Source: Lepidostoma basale (lineage: Eukaryota; Arthropoda; Insecta; Trichoptera; Lepidostomatidae). Taken from it: DNA of 64,000 nucleotides. Made by a program: the position numbers and the translations under genes. Under the pieces are notes generated by a model. It saw only the letters and a program-made list of their open reading frames with translations, was not told the DNA's origin and did not search any database. Below are positions 49,540-60,530 of this stretch, piece by piece (the stretch's first letter is position 1; every line of letters begins with the position of its first letter). The stretch covers positions 2,170,001 to 2,234,000 of the forward strand of contig JAHDVF020000240.1 in the NCBI GenBank assembly GCA_022606425.2, given 5' to 3'.

Positions 49540-49690
49540 ATCATAAAAAAATCTTTTTAAAATGTAGATTTAGTTAAAATCTACTTATGTTTGTGTCTTC
49601 GACCGGTTTCGGCAACTCGCTGCCATTTCCTGGCCGCAAAGCAGCGAGCTCTCGAAGACACAAGCATTAGTGGATTTTAACTTAAAACTA
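49540..49690. mobile_element. Family G palindrome G4
   Basis: AAATCTACTTATGTTTGTG mirrors CACAAGCATTAGTGGATTTT. Inside, GTGTCTTCGA and TCGAAGACAC can form a 10-bp stem I around a minus-strand motif with GAAACCGGTC, but the CTGANGA box is degraded to CAGGAAA. Confidence 0.6.
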
Positions 49691-50525
49691 GCTCCTTAAA
49701 ACTTTTAATTTAAAACTAGCTCCCAATATGAAAATAAAAAAATATTACTCTTAACTATATTCCAATAATCCCTCCTAAGTTTCGTTTCACTGACAATAAT
49801 TTATGTAATTATTTTACTTTAGTGTCCTCATTTTCCTATTGTATATTATTATTATTATTGTTTATTTACCTTTATGATGTGTTTTTTTGTTCCCTTAAGT
49901 TTCAATGTGTTAGTTTTTTCTTTTCTTTTATACTATGTGTCTACTATGTTACTTAAGATATAATATGTTTGTTATTCTCTCATACTGCTGTTTATTTACA
50001 TTTATGATGTGTTTTTCCCTTAGGTGATAATGTGTTTGTCTCTCTTTTATACTACTGTTTATATACCTTTATAATGTGCTCTTTCCCTTAAGCTATAATA
50101 TGTTTGTATTATTTTTATAAATTCAATGTAATACATTTTATTAATCCAATGTAACAATTTTTGGGATCTCAAAAATGAGTGTTCACAACACTCACGAGAC
50201 TCCTATACAAAATAAAGAGAGAAAAAGAAAAAAAAACTATATATATATTTTTAAAAGGTTTTTTTAACATTGTATTTTTATTTTCATAATTTATAATGAA
50301 TCATGAAATTTCAAAAAACTATTTTTTTTTAAACAAAGTGATAAACGTAAAACTTTGATATGCACTGATGTGGGAAATGTCAGAGTGAATTTGGAAAGCA
50401 GAAGTGTATCTTTAAACGGGGCCAGCACTATGAAAATATTTAGATATTTTTATTTCTGCAGGATAATATGTATACAATAGAAAAAAAAAATCAACCTTTT
50501 TTTCTGTTTAATAATCAAATTATTA
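49690..50525. other. AT-rich with internal repeats
   Basis: TATTTACCTTTATGATGTG-like segments recur near 49860, 49990 and 50050, and CCCTTAAG near 49894 and 50085, suggesting a degraded tandem array with a period of about 80-130 bp. Confidence 0.45.
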
Positions 50526-50539
50526 ACCGTTGAGAAAAA

Positions 50540-50820
50540 ACAAAGGTCACTGACATCATCCACCAGGTGGTGACTCTAGAATTGCAATGGGCAGGTCACG
50601 TAGCCAGAAGCTCAGACGAAAAATGGACAAGAAGACTGCTGACTTGGAGACTGTGGACGGCAAAGAGAAGTGCAGGGCAACCGCAACTCCGGTGGAAAAA
50701 TTACCTGAGCAGACATGTAGGAATAACCTGGATGCAATCTGCACAAGACAGAGTGACATGGAATCGAATGGAGGAGGCATTTGTCCAGGAGTGGACGGGA
50801 ATAAGCTGAGGAAGAAAAAT
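50540..50820 (+). mobile_element. LINE-L 3' end
   Basis: The frame 50567-50809 reads LELQWAGHVARSSDEKWTRR, KRSAGQPQLRWKNYLSRHVG, QSAQDRVTWNRMEEAFVQEW. The frame is intact and ends at a stop, with a GAAGAAA tail. Confidence 0.85.
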
Positions 50821-50827
50821 AAGTAGA

Positions 50828-51185
50828 ATTAACTAACTAACTAACAAACTAACCATCACGCCGTCTCCCCGGAGGGGTAGGCAGAAAGAATTGAACACCA
50901 GACTGTTCTATCCTGACACACTTCTCTCGATTCCTCTACATACATTTTGTCATGCACGCACGTCGATTTCTCCGACTCCTCACGTGACCGACATTTAATA
51001 TTTGATTGATTTGATCATTCCACGTTTTTCTTCGGCTTCCTCTATTTCTAGCTCCGTTCACCTTCTTTATAAATCTGTCTTCACTCATTCTTTCCATGTG
51101 TCCAAACCATCTTAATGACCCTTTCATTATTAAGCTGGTTTGGTCACATGGAAAGAATGAGTGAAGACAGAATGATAAAGTAGAA
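50828..51185 (-). mobile_element. LINE-A with inverted 5' end
   Basis: Tail side AACTAACTAACTAACAAACT at the left; complement encodes GSRRKTWNDQINQILNVGHV and MKGSLRWFGHMERMSEDR. At 51131 the sequence reverses: TGGTTTGGTCACATGGAAAG through GAAGACAGAATGATAAAG on the plus strand repeats the same HMERMSEDRM segment. Confidence 0.85.
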
Positions 51186-51189
51186 TTAT

Positions 51190-51495
51190 ATGTTTCAATT
51201 ACTTTCAAGCGTTGTAATATACTTTTATTACCGCTGATTATATCATTAATATTAATGTAAAATATAATACTTTCTTTATCATCCGTTTCCGAGAAGGTGG
51301 GAACTGGTTCCACTACAAGCGATGCAACCGATCACCTCGCCGCGGATAAGCGAACGCATTTCGAACAAGATTTTATGGACTCGATGGATTTCGCAACTGA
51401 CAGGTAAGTAAATATATATTCCTACGGCCGATAGATGGAGTGCTGTGGCTAACTTCATAACAGTGCCACGAGTTACGCATGTATTTGTGATGGTC
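51190..51495. other. Unassigned DNA
   Basis: 51290-51370 is GC-richer (CGATCACCTCGCCGCGGATA). No frame or repeat recognised. Confidence 0.35.
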
Positions 51496-51670
51496 GAATG
51501 ACATGATTTCTATGGTCTTCCTCGACTCCGTTCTCTATTCACATCATTAACGTATACAATCTTAATCATCATTTTCTGCTTCTTGAACAATGTAATATGT
51601 TTATTTTTTTATATACTTTGTATACAACACTCAAATTTATTTAAAAAAAATATTTTTATATAGATAATAT
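51495..51670. mobile_element. LINE-A scrap and family C outer arm
   Basis: 51513-51560 is reverse LINE-A (TGGTCTTCCTCGACTCCGTT). 51610-51640 (ATATACTTTGTATACAACAC) matches the family C outer arm. Confidence 0.6.
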
Positions 51671-51756
51671 AAATATAACGTTGAACAATCTCGAAATTTT
51701 AGAAATTAAAAAAGTAATTAAAAATACAGAAAATATCATAAATAATCAAATAAATT

Positions 51757-52866
51757 TAAGGATTAATTGTATCTCAATAGAGACGAAGATGCAAATTATT
51801 TGGAAACAGAATATGGTAGTCGAGGCGTTTACAGGACTTATGACCTGTCATTGCGTCAACATCTTATCGATCATTCCTCAATTTCAACAGCTGACAATGA
51901 TATCGTTCCCAAAAACTCCACAAAGCTTCTTGGTGTTTATCTTGACGCAAATCTGTCTCTAAAATCCCAAATTAATAACACGGTCAGCGCTAGTTTCTTC
52001 CACCTAAGACGATTAAAATCCGTCAAAAGGAGTTTTCCCCATGACACTTTCAAAACTCTTGTAAATTCCTTCGTTGTGTCACGACTTGATTATTGTAATG
52101 GAATTAATGCAAACATTCCAAAACAACAAATAAACAAACTTCAATCTGCGTTCAATGCAGCAGCAAGGCTCATTAAAGGCATTCCAAAAAAGTCCCATAT
52201 AACACAACATCTCAAAGAACTTCACTGGCTTAAAAGTCCAGAAAGAATCCAGTATAAACTCTGCTGGACAGTCTTCAAAGCGCTACATGGAATGGCACCA
52301 AGTTATATATCTGAACTCTGTATAGCGGACAGCCTAAATTCACGGAAATCCACACTTCGCTCGGCGAACTCCTCAGCAATAGGAAGATTAGTTGAGCCGA
52401 AGCGTTGCCCCAGTACGAATTTCGGGGATCGAGCGTTCGCGGTAGCCGGTCCATCAGCTTGGAACAATCTCCCTTCACACCTTAGATGCATAAATGATCC
52501 GACAGATTTCAGAACTAAATTGAAAACCCATCTTTTTCATATTTCATACCCAATTTAAACATTTATACTTTGTTCTATTATACTTTTAAACCAATCGTTT
52601 TTTAAGCGGTCACATTTAGATTTTTAGATTTAAAACACGTCTTAATGCGCCCTTGAGGTGATTACATCACAAAAACGGCGCTTTAAAAGTTAGCATATTA
52701 TTATTATTATTATTATTGGTTGGGTTAAGCGATCACTTTATGTTTAACAAAATTCACTACCATACCTCGACTACCATATTCTGTTTCCAAATAATTTACA
52801 TCTTCGTCTCTATTGAGATACAATTAATCCTTAAAAAATTATTAACCCGCAATGGGTAAAAATATG
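51757..52866 (+). mobile_element. Family D copy D3 split by an L2-like LINE
   Basis: AAGGATTAATTGTATCTCAA through GACTTATGACCTGTCATTG (51757-51855) is followed by the LINE; D resumes with GGTTGGGTTAAGCGATCAC (52719 on) and ends CAATTAATCC, TTAACCCGCAATGGGTAAAA. Confidence 0.75.
51856..52718 (+). mobile_element. L2/CR1-like LINE, longer young copy
   Basis: The reading frame to 52558 includes NSTKLLGVYLDANLSLKSQI, TVSASFFHLRRLKSVKR, FVVSRLDYCNGINANIP and the same C-terminus as 19414-20086. Codons before about 51856 belong to family D, so the apparent 263-aa frame is a fusion. The 3' UTR is GCGCCCTTGAGGTGATTACA and an ATT tail. It starts after the RT catalytic motif. Confidence 0.9.
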
Positions 52867-52949
52867 TGGGTATGGGTCGATAGTCGACCCACACGTCGCC
52901 TAGGATCGTCCTCAACCTTTCTTGGCTAGTTGGGATACGAAGCACAAAC

Positions 52950-53025
52950 ATTAAAATGAGCCCTTGAGATGATTAATTCATAAAAATGGCGCTCTATAAA
53001 TCATCCAATTTATTATTTTTTATTA
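52950..53025 (+). mobile_element. L2-like 3' tail, variant
   Basis: GAGCCCTTGAGATGATTAAT, AAAAATGGCGCTCTATAAAT then ATT repeats. Confidence 0.72.
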
Positions 53026-53039
53026 ATTATTAAAATATG

Positions 53040-53580
53040 TTCATATTTGCGGCGCATAACATGACCAAACCTTCACAGACTGGCTTCCTTTTTCTTCTTC
53101 AAGGCTACAATCCTGTGGATTGGTCTGCAACAAGCTTCACTCGTTTCTGCTACTCAGTCCTGTCTTCTCATTTCTTTGTAACTGCCACAGCGCATGTCTC
53201 TTATTACCTGGTCCATATAGGCTTCTCTTGGGGGCCCTCTTCAAATTCTGCCCTTAACCATTCCCTCTGCAATACGAGTAGTAATAAGGCAATCCTTTTG
53301 AGCAATTGACTCGTTTCTTCCGGCTTCCTGAATCTTATCTATTATTCGCGCGACCTTAAAGCTACCTAGATATTGCTCTTTCTGGTCCAATAAGGTGATG
53401 ATACCAGCTATATTTAACTACGAGTACTACTTATCTATAACCGAAATATCTTTTCTTTTCTTTCATCTAAGCGGTTGATTTGCACCAAAGTGTATTTTTT
53501 TGCTGGTTCTTGAGATGCCACTTGAGCATTTTTAGTTTGATGTAGTTTCTTGTTGCTTACATTTTTATGCAGCTCGTTAT
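53040..53580 (-). mobile_element. Possible unclassified LINE remnant
   Basis: CTGTGGATTGGTCTGCAACA, GGTCCATATAGGCTTCTCTT and CTTTTTCTTCTTCAAGG (GAA tail in complement) suggest a reversed LINE 3' region, but no protein block could be read with confidence. Confidence 0.35.
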
Positions 53581-53583
53581 TTA

Positions 53584-53733
53584 AACCCAATTACTGTATA
53601 AAAAAATTAAGCTATTGATTCTCATGACATGTGATAGGTAGCTAATCTTTCTCCATTTTATTGTCACTTGAATTATACACCAGACCAAAGACTGTGTGAC
53701 AGTCACACTGCCATCACCGGGAATCGAACTTTA
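53584..53733 (-). mobile_element. SINE1, head-truncated
   Basis: TTTAAACCCAATTACTGTAT tail, GACATGTGATAGGTAGCTAA, CACTGCCATCACCGGGAATC; ends within the B-box. Confidence 0.8.
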
Positions 53734-53754
53734 TAATATTTATAGTTTACATAT

Positions 53755-53838
53755 TTTGCGGACGATAAGACACATCGGACCATAAGACGCACCCTAATTT
53801 TCAGAGTAAAAAAATGTGTCTTACGGTCCGAAAAATAA
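53755..53838. mobile_element. Short inverted-repeat DNA element
   Basis: TGCGGACGATAAGACACATC and CGGACCATAAGACGCACCC on the left; TGTGTCTTACGGTCCGAAAA on the right is the complement. Ends with an AAGACGCACC-type motif occur in small DNA transposons of several animals. Superfamily not decided. Confidence 0.55.
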
Positions 53839-53839
53839 T

Positions 53840-54475
53840 TCCACAAATGTTTGAAGTGAAAATCAAGTGGAATTTATCGAGATATGTATTATAGGGGATT
53901 TTTTTATAATAAACAATCAATTTCTACCAAAAAATCGTATTATTTATGTTACTTTTTTATCATTGGTGGAAGTATATAAAATTGTATATGGTTTAAATAA
54001 ATAAATAAATTAAACCAATAATTTTTCAATCAGCTGCTAGTCATAAAATAAAACATAATTAAGATTATAGCGAATTAATTAATTCAAGTTCTTACTTGTA
54101 CCATATGTTTTTGATATGTACTCACCTGTAGGTAGACGGGACAAGTTGTAGAACGAGCATTTCAACATCTGCATTCTTTATATATATAAAAAAAAATAAC
54201 TGTCAATGGCCGCCACTGGATTCGATCGCTTTTACATTAGCGCCTCGTGTAATTGGCTGTATCTTAATTTTGCGACACCGCTCGAATTCAATACTCTCAA
54301 ATATCCCAATTTGATCACAAGTCATGATAAAGAAGCTGTTTTTTCCTCACACCTCTATACATACTGTGTAGCGTGACAGAATTTAACTATGTCAAAATAT
54401 TATCACTCAAACACTTAAAATAGTTTCGCTATTAAAATATTACATTTTTTTTTTACTAAGTAACATGTAGGAAGA
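53840..54475. other. Unassigned AT-rich DNA
   Basis: 54205-54300 is GC-richer (GGCCGCCACTGGATTCGATC). No frame or repeat recognised. Confidence 0.35.
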
Positions 54476-54839
54476 ATAAGTCAAATGAAAACATCTGTTT
54501 TCTAAAAAAAAAATATATTTATGGGAATGACACGTTTCGCCTTTGCAAAAGCATTACAAATAGTACAAATATACATTTGAAATACCGGAGCAAAGTGAAA
54601 TATGTCATTACCTATTGAAACACTACATATTTTAGTACACTACTTTCTATTAAACATTGAGTGTTTTGTTTTGTTGATATAGAATTGGTTTCATTGAATG
54701 ATTACAATTAAATACTGATCATAAAACAAGGTTTTAGGGTTCTGGGTTCCTTATTTCAGGGTTCCTAAAATATGTAGTGTTTCAATAGGTAATGACATAT
54801 TTCACCTTGCTCCGGCATTACAAAGGTATATTTGATATT

Positions 54840-54902
54840 TATAGTGGATGGATTGTAGTTAGTGGATGTTAGTGGATGGATTGTTAGTGGATGGATTGTA
54901 TA
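54840..54902. repeat. Minisatellite, TTAGTGGATGGATTG-like units
   Basis: GTGGATGGATTGTAGTTA, GTGGATGTTAGTGGATGG and ATTGTTAGTGGATGGATTG repeat over 60 bp. Confidence 0.8.
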
Positions 54903-54934
54903 GATTAATCTTAAAAAAATAATTAGTACAATCA

Positions 54935-55178
54935 AATCTACATAGATGGCTAACTGGAACTGCCACGTGAAGATATGTATGGATTTGGAGTATATATACA
55001 ACTTCCAAAAATGTATCATACATGATCATAACAATGGTGGAATGGGGAATGTTGTAATTACATAAAGCGTGCGCTTAACCCAACCAATGACAGGTCATAA
55101 GTCCTGTAAACACCTTGATCATCCATATTCAGTTTCCAGTTTGTTTCTTCGTCTCTATTGAGATACAATTAAAAAATT
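54935..55178 (-). mobile_element. Family D copy D4
   Basis: Reverse of D5: GGAGTATATATACAACTTCC, GGTGGAATGGGGAATGTTG, TAAGCGTGCGC-type block, ACAGGTCATAAGTCCTGT and CGTCTCTATTGAGATACAAT. Confidence 0.75.
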
Positions 55179-55274
55179 TAAGGTATATTTGTACTATTTG
55201 TAATGCTTTTGCAAAGGCGAAACGTGTCATTCCCAAATATGTAATATTTTTTTACAATAACAAAAACATCTTTT

Positions 55275-55835
55275 CGGAAATGGCCAATCATTGTGTGAAT
55301 TTTGACCAACATTTCGAGACCAAAAACACAACAATTTTTATATAGCAAATAAACATCTAAAATTAGAGAATTTTTAAAATTTAAAGGCCAAAAAATGACA
55401 AACTAAATGTTATAAATAACCAAATTCCCCATTAGTATATAGTACATTAAAAACTTTTCCCCTGTACAATCTAGCTAAAAAATAATAATACTACCTTCAA
55501 CTTTTGTCACCTTTCCTATTAATGTAATCTACTTCCTGTTATTGTTTATCGTTTTTAATTTATTATGTTTCATCGTTTTTGGCTCTATACTATGTGTAAT
55601 TGTTCCTTCTAATTACTGTTTTATTATTATTTTATTATTATATTTTTCACCTTTAATATTTTTTCCTATAAATAGTAACTAACCTTCCTTTTAATTAAAA
55701 AATTTAGGTACTTAACTTAATTTTAGCAAGAACTTCAAATTACTCGTATATCAAAGAAATTATTCAAATTGACATAGGAACAAATACACATACAGATTCG
55801 AAAAATCGCGAAAATTTGGCATTTGATAAATTATT
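55275..55835. other. AT-rich DNA
   Basis: No repeat or frame recognised. Confidence 0.4.
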
Positions 55836-55990
55836 GTAACACCCGACGATGTCAACATAGGTTGATGAAACAGCTGTCTCGTAAAATAAAATGCAATTGT
55901 TATACAAAAAAACTAATTTATTTTAATGTAACAGTTTTAAAATGTTAATGTATCATAGTGTTTCGGCCAAAACAATGGACAATATTTATT
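55835..55990 (+). mobile_element. Family B right arm B8
   Basis: TGTAACACCCGACGATGTC, GGTTGATGAAACAGCTGTCT, then the outer block TCATAGTGTTTCGGCCAAAA. No left arm. Confidence 0.75.
55843..55878 (+). ncRNA. Hammerhead-like motif, family B (B8)
   Basis: CCGACGA (U4 changed to C), extra T, stem II GTCAAC-ATAG-GTTGAT, GAAA (55867-55870), CAGCTG, GTC. Confidence 0.5.
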
Positions 55991-56164
55991 GATTCTGAGG
56001 CGGTAACAAGTTTGCCGGGTCAGCTACTTTTATATACGAGTATTTTATTTATTTATTTATTTATTAAGGGTAACATACAGCGATATCAATAACATATATA
56101 TATTAAACATTTATAATAATTAAAATAAAGCCAATTACATGCTTCCACAAATATTAAATAATAT

Positions 56165-56435
56165 TTTAATTGTATCTCAATAGAGACGAAGACGTAAACT
56201 GGAAACTGAACATGGATGATCAAGGTGTTTACAGTACTTATGACCTGTCATTGGTTGGGTTAAGCGCACGCTTTATGTAATTACAACATTCCCCATTCCA
56301 CCTTTGTTATTGTGATCATGCATGACAAATTTTTGGAAGATGTATATATACTTCAAAATCCATATTTATCTTCACGTGTCAGTTTCAGTCAGCCATCTAT
56401 GTAGATTTGGTTGCACTTGTGAATTGTTAACAATT
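56165..56435 (+). mobile_element. Family D copy D5
   Basis: TTGTATCTCAATAGAGACGA, TACTTATGACCTGTCATTGG, TTGGGTTAAGCGCACGCTTT, CATTCCCCATTCCACC, TATATATA (56343-56350) and the CATCTATGTAGATTTGGTTG region. Ends in unique sequence at about 56435. Confidence 0.75.
56343..56390 (+). promoter_or_regulatory. TATA/initiator-like pair in family D5
   Basis: TATATATA at 56343-56350; CTTCAC with its A 31 nt downstream of the first T; a TCAGTTTCAGT double initiator-like motif follows at 56379-56389. Confidence 0.4.
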
Positions 56436-56469
56436 AACAAAAGATAGTGTGAAACGAGATTGAACTAAA

Positions 56470-57130
56470 ACTAAGACAAAATAAGGTATACATAATATTT
56501 AAGAGTTAAAATACTTATAGTACTGGAAATAAAAAATAAAATTAAGAAAAACAAAAAAAAGTACGAGTATTATAATATCATGTAACATCGTGGTCACATC
56601 CACGCCGAAATGTTGCTCCCATCATTTTCTTAAAATTTCGGTCTTTCAAATGAAAAACATCAATATAATGAGTATAATAGAGTTTTACAAAATGAAAACT
56701 ACTACCATCAATCTCTTTTTTAGAGACTCGAGCAACGGTGCGCGATACCAAAAGAAGACTTTGATTTCAATATTTAAGTATCCAAGATTACACAAAGAAA
56801 GTTTGGATGATCAAAATCCGTATATAAATTAATTGTAGTGATCACCGATCACCGATGTAGGCGCTCTTGTAAGAAATCTCGTATAATATATATTCAATAA
56901 CCGTCAAGCGAGTTCAGCCTTTAACATCAGAATGTTGCTGCATACCCATTAGGCCCGGGGCCATTAATATATTTCTTTAATGGCCCGAATCTCCTCCCAT
57001 TTTTAATATTATCATTAATAACCGAGAGTAACTTCTGTTCTGTACTACCCCGGGCTGATGGTGTTAACGGTTGTATCGTGGGTCAAAAAGAGCTGATTCA
57101 AAAAAAGCAGTAGCGATAAGACTAACTTGT
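56470..57130. other. Unassigned, with GC-richer island
   Basis: 56840-57075 has GATCACCGATCACCGATG, TTAGGCCCGGGGCCATTAA and a TTAATGGCCCGAAT near-inverse 30 bp later. No repeat copy here; candidate conserved host DNA. Confidence 0.4.
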
Positions 57131-57552
57131 CAAATAATGAATGCCAACGAAAACGTTTGTTTTATAGAAGTTTTATTATAATTTGATTTGCAGCACAGAT
57201 TGTTTTATTTGCCACGCTGCAGAACCAACCTGGCAATGGTTATGCCTGTGGGTAGATAAATTTCATCACTTAATTTCGTGATAGTGTGAGTGGCCTCAGG
57301 GATGCAAAATAAATATTGTGATTTTAATCTCTGATGCGTATTATTTATGTATTATTTTTTTTTTAAATGTTATTTTGAAAATAATCCTTGTGATGTAATT
57401 GTGAGGTTACAGACGACTTGGATTTAGGCATCTGTAATAAATTAAATGAAATTTCAAATGTCACTTGATAATACCTAAGAAAGGCGAAACATGTCATTCC
57501 CATAAATTAGAATAAAACTTCTAGAAAACCAACGTTTTCATTCGTATTAATT
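57130..57552. mobile_element. Family A palindrome A12 split by LINE-F
   Basis: Left GAAAACGTTTGTTTTATAGA and right TCTAGAAAACCAACGTTTTC are complementary; GGCGAAACATGTCATTCCC at 57483 follows a TTGATAA box. The interval holds LINE-F. Confidence 0.78.
57187..57450 (+). mobile_element. LINE-F 3' end
   Basis: HRLFYLPRCRTNLAMVMPVG is readable (QHRLF-type block), then a stop and an untranslated region ending TAATAAATTAAATGAAAT. Confidence 0.75.
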
Positions 57553-57555
57553 ATT

Positions 57556-58030
57556 GTCTTCTTCTTCTTAGACAGCCGTTTGTCGTCCACTGCTGGACAT
57601 AGGCCTCCCCCATACTTCTCCACGTATCACTGTCTTGTGCCTTTTGCATCCGATCGCTACCAATTCTTCCAATGTCATCAGACCATCGCATCGTGTGGGG
57701 GGTCTCCCTCTGTTTCGTTTGTCTTCACGGGGTCTCTACTCTACTACCCTTCTGGTCCATCTATCGTCTACCAATCTGGCAACATGTCCCTCAAATGACC
57801 ATTTAAGCTTCGCTACCCTTGCGATGACATCTGTTACTCCCACCTTCTACGTATTTCAGTATTCTTATCCAGTCTGAGAGTCTTACGTGTAGCATGGCTC
57901 TTTCGTGTTTCCTCTGTGCTACATGGAGTCTACTTATGGTCGACTTGGTTGAGGGTTAGCGTTTCTGCTCCATATGTCAGTACTGGAAGTACGCATTGAT
58001 CATACATTTTGCGTTTCAGACACTGGGGAA
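57556..58030 (-). mobile_element. LINE-L 3' end, long fragment
   Basis: Complement: PVLTYGAETLTLNQVDHK, GHLRDMLPDW, RSDDIGRIGSDAKGTRQ-like, GEAYVQ-type and DDKRLSKKKK; tail CTTCTTCTTCTTAG at the left. Several frameshifts. Confidence 0.75.
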
Positions 58031-59295
58031 TCTTAAATCGTAATTGTACACAAATAGAAAAATGTTATTATATATTGAAATTAAAATATAAATTAAGAAC
58101 TTAAATATTTTCTATCACACAGTGAATGCAATAAAAAATTAGCAAGACCCTCTAATTCTTTATTGCCAATCGCTTTTGTTTTGAAAAAATAGTAAATTTC
58201 AATAAATTATTGTATAAACAGTGTTTGCTCACATAAAATTGTAATCAAATATACTCGTACGTAGGTGAGGTCTGATTATCGCTGTATTTTATGTTTTAAT
58301 TTATCTGACAAGTTAGGCATCCAAAAACTAGAAAATCCATAGCGAATGATCTAGTTTAATTAATTTATAGTTTTCTTATGCTAAGGCATCCGCATTTATT
58401 CAAATTAGACTATCTCTAAACTAATGCCTGTTTAGTCGGTCCAGTATTAAAAAAATCAATTAAATACAATCTAATATATTGCGCTAGTGACAGAATTTTC
58501 TAGTCTTATTTGCATATTGTATTACTGTACGAAAACAGAAAAAAAAACAAGCCATATCAAACATCTTACGAAACGCAGAAAAAAAATAACGGTTGTAAGT
58601 TTTTTGTGTCTAAAATTAAATATGGCAATCCAGTTGATTACATTTGTAGCAAATATCTCGGTAAAGTCGTAAATAACTTAACAAAGCATTGTTTACCGCC
58701 GAGCCACTAGTAGGAAGCGGCCCGAAACCGGTTTGGTTATAAAAAATGATAAATTCAAATTTCGAATAGCCCCGAGGTGCGTTCGCTTTTTGTTTTTCGT
58801 CAATCGGCCAATAAACGCGTCAAAAATATCGTAAAAAAGGCCAATCAACTCCGGAGAGTATGGGAAAGAAGAAAGAAGACGAAATTAAGAAATTCATTAC
58901 AGTATATTGTTCACACATGTCTCTGCGGTAGTTCTATACTATACGAAGAAAAATAATACTACAGAGCTGTTTCTTCAGACACATTCCAACATTAAGCAAC
59001 TTACATAGGCACAAATAATTTTGTTCACTTGTTAATTTCAAAATTATAGATTTTTATTTTACTTGTTATGCGATGAACTACGCGCACATGATAGAAGAAA
59101 ATGAAAAACGTTTGAAGAAGACTATATTCACCAGTAGAGAGATGGCTAAAGAAGAAGTGATGAAAATTTAAGCACTTTTCCATAATTTAAAAATGGTTTT
59201 ATCTTGCTTATATATTGGAAATTTTCATCTGCGATGACAAAACTCGAATATAATTACCGATGGTTATTGAATTATTTTAGAAGTTACTAACTAAT
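58030..59295. other. Long repeat-poor stretch with GC-richer island
   Basis: An ATTTGCAT octamer lies at 58508. 58690-58880 is an island with two GGCCAAT motifs (58807, 58843) and a GAAACCGGTTT at 58722 that resembles a very degraded family G motif. No gene recognised. Confidence 0.35.
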
Positions 59296-59500
59296 TAACT
59301 AACCATCACGCGTCTCCCCGGAAGGGTAGGCAAAAATAATGGACCGCCACATTGTTCTATCCTGACATAATTCTCTCGCATTATTTACATTCAAACATCG
59401 TGTCATGCACGCACGTCGATTTCTCCGACTGCTCAAGTGACCGAAATTTAATATTTGATTGAAATCAAATGATCGATGTAGGTTAAGTTTTATTCCACGT
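59295..59500 (-). mobile_element. LINE-A 3' end
   Basis: TTAACTAACCATCACGCGTC at the tail side; complement RRACMTRCLNVNNARELCQD-like. Ends at a hairpin ATTTGATTGAAATCAAAT. Confidence 0.8.
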
Positions 59501-59689
59501 GTTCTTCTAGTCCCAAACGGTTTCTTCTTGTATCTGCAATTTCTTCACTTTTCAATGCTTAATTTCAGCTAATATCAAGTAATTAGCTGCTAAAAGCCGT
59601 TGCATATATAATAACAAGATAAATTATAGCCCAAATAAAAATCCCAATACCAATTTACTTTTTCATAATGTTCCAGAGCCAACCCTTAT

Positions 59690-59850
59690 AATCGAAGTGA
59701 AGTTTGAATCTGGAAAAAGAAGGATGAATGTAGGATAGATGCCGTGGTATGGCAAGTAGGATTAAAACGATATATGATAGAATACCGATTGACAAAATAA
59801 GGAAGAAATGTAAAGCAGATGATTGCATAATTTCTTCAAACCCATTTCTT
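59690..59850 (+). mobile_element. LINE-A internal fragment
   Basis: TGGAAAAAGAAGGATGAATG, ACGATATATGATAGAATACC, AGAAATGTAAAGCAGATGAT; decayed MRSL-YDRI block. Confidence 0.65.
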
Positions 59851-59889
59851 CAGACTTATCAGGGGATTCTTTGAGAATTCTGTCTTTTT

Positions 59890-60140
59890 GGAGGGTATCC
59901 ATATTTATGTTCCGTATATAATATTTATTATATCTTCTACAGCGTCAGCACATACTGTTTTACGTCGAGTGTTTTATGTCCCAACATGCAGAACCAACCT
60001 GCCTCTGGTGATGCCGGTGGGGAGAGCAATAAAACTGATGATCGCTTCGGAGATCAACGTCTTTCATATTAGTGAAAGTACGTTCAGAAGACTTATACTC
60101 TTGACTTTAGAGAGTACTCGTATCTTGTATTGCTAAAGTC
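59890..60140 (+). mobile_element. LINE-F 3' coding fragment
   Basis: VFYVPTCRTNLPLVMPVGRA, then SEINVFHISESTFRRLILLT and a stop. Confidence 0.8.
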
Positions 60141-60264
60141 TAACCATCTTTCCTGCGTTCCTTGTAAAATATATTATATTTCTACCTGTTTTCAATAGAT
60201 ACCTTAAATTATAATTGTTGTTGGTAATATCTTTTGAGAAATTAAAATTGATTTGATAATTAGT

Positions 60265-60530
60265 AAAATGAAAAAGGATCTCTGAGATGGTTTGGATTTA
60301 TGGAACGAATGGATGGGAAAAGAATGGATAAATGTTGTATACAAGCAGTGTGAGTGGAAAGAAAAGCCGTGAACGACCTAGGAAAGCACGGTATGACCAA
60401 ATTAATCAAATAGGAAAAAGAGGCCACATTCGAAGTCAGAAAAATCGACGAGCGTGCATGTTACGATGTATAAATGTAGAGGAAGTTAGAACGGTATGTC
60501 AGGACAGAGTGATGGTTAGTTAGTTAGTTA
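60265..60530 (+). mobile_element. LINE-A 3' end with TTAG tail
   Basis: RSLRWFGFMERMDGKRMDK-like, SGKKSRERPRKARYDQINQ, RRACMLRCINVEEVRTVCQD, then GGTTAGTTAGTTAG. An internal deletion removed the last coding block. Confidence 0.85.

Larger units (their letters stand above)
54478..55270. mobile_element. Nested family A palindromes with D4 inside
   Basis: GGGAATGACACGTTTCGCCT (54524) pairs with AGGCGAAACGTGTCATTCCC (55215). Inside, AGCAAAGTGAAATATGTCAT, TATTGAAACACTACATATTT (54590-54635) pairs with 54768-54815. A family D copy and a minisatellite occupy the rest. Confidence 0.75.

Noticed and set aside
51767..52558. A 263-aa open frame as one protein
   Set aside because: The first 30 or so codons belong to family D; the rest is the LINE. 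It is a chance fusion at an insertion junction.
58690..58745. Active hammerhead at GAAACCGGTTT
   Set aside because: The upstream box reads CCGCCGA and stem II cannot be drawn next to GAAA; only a trace at best.
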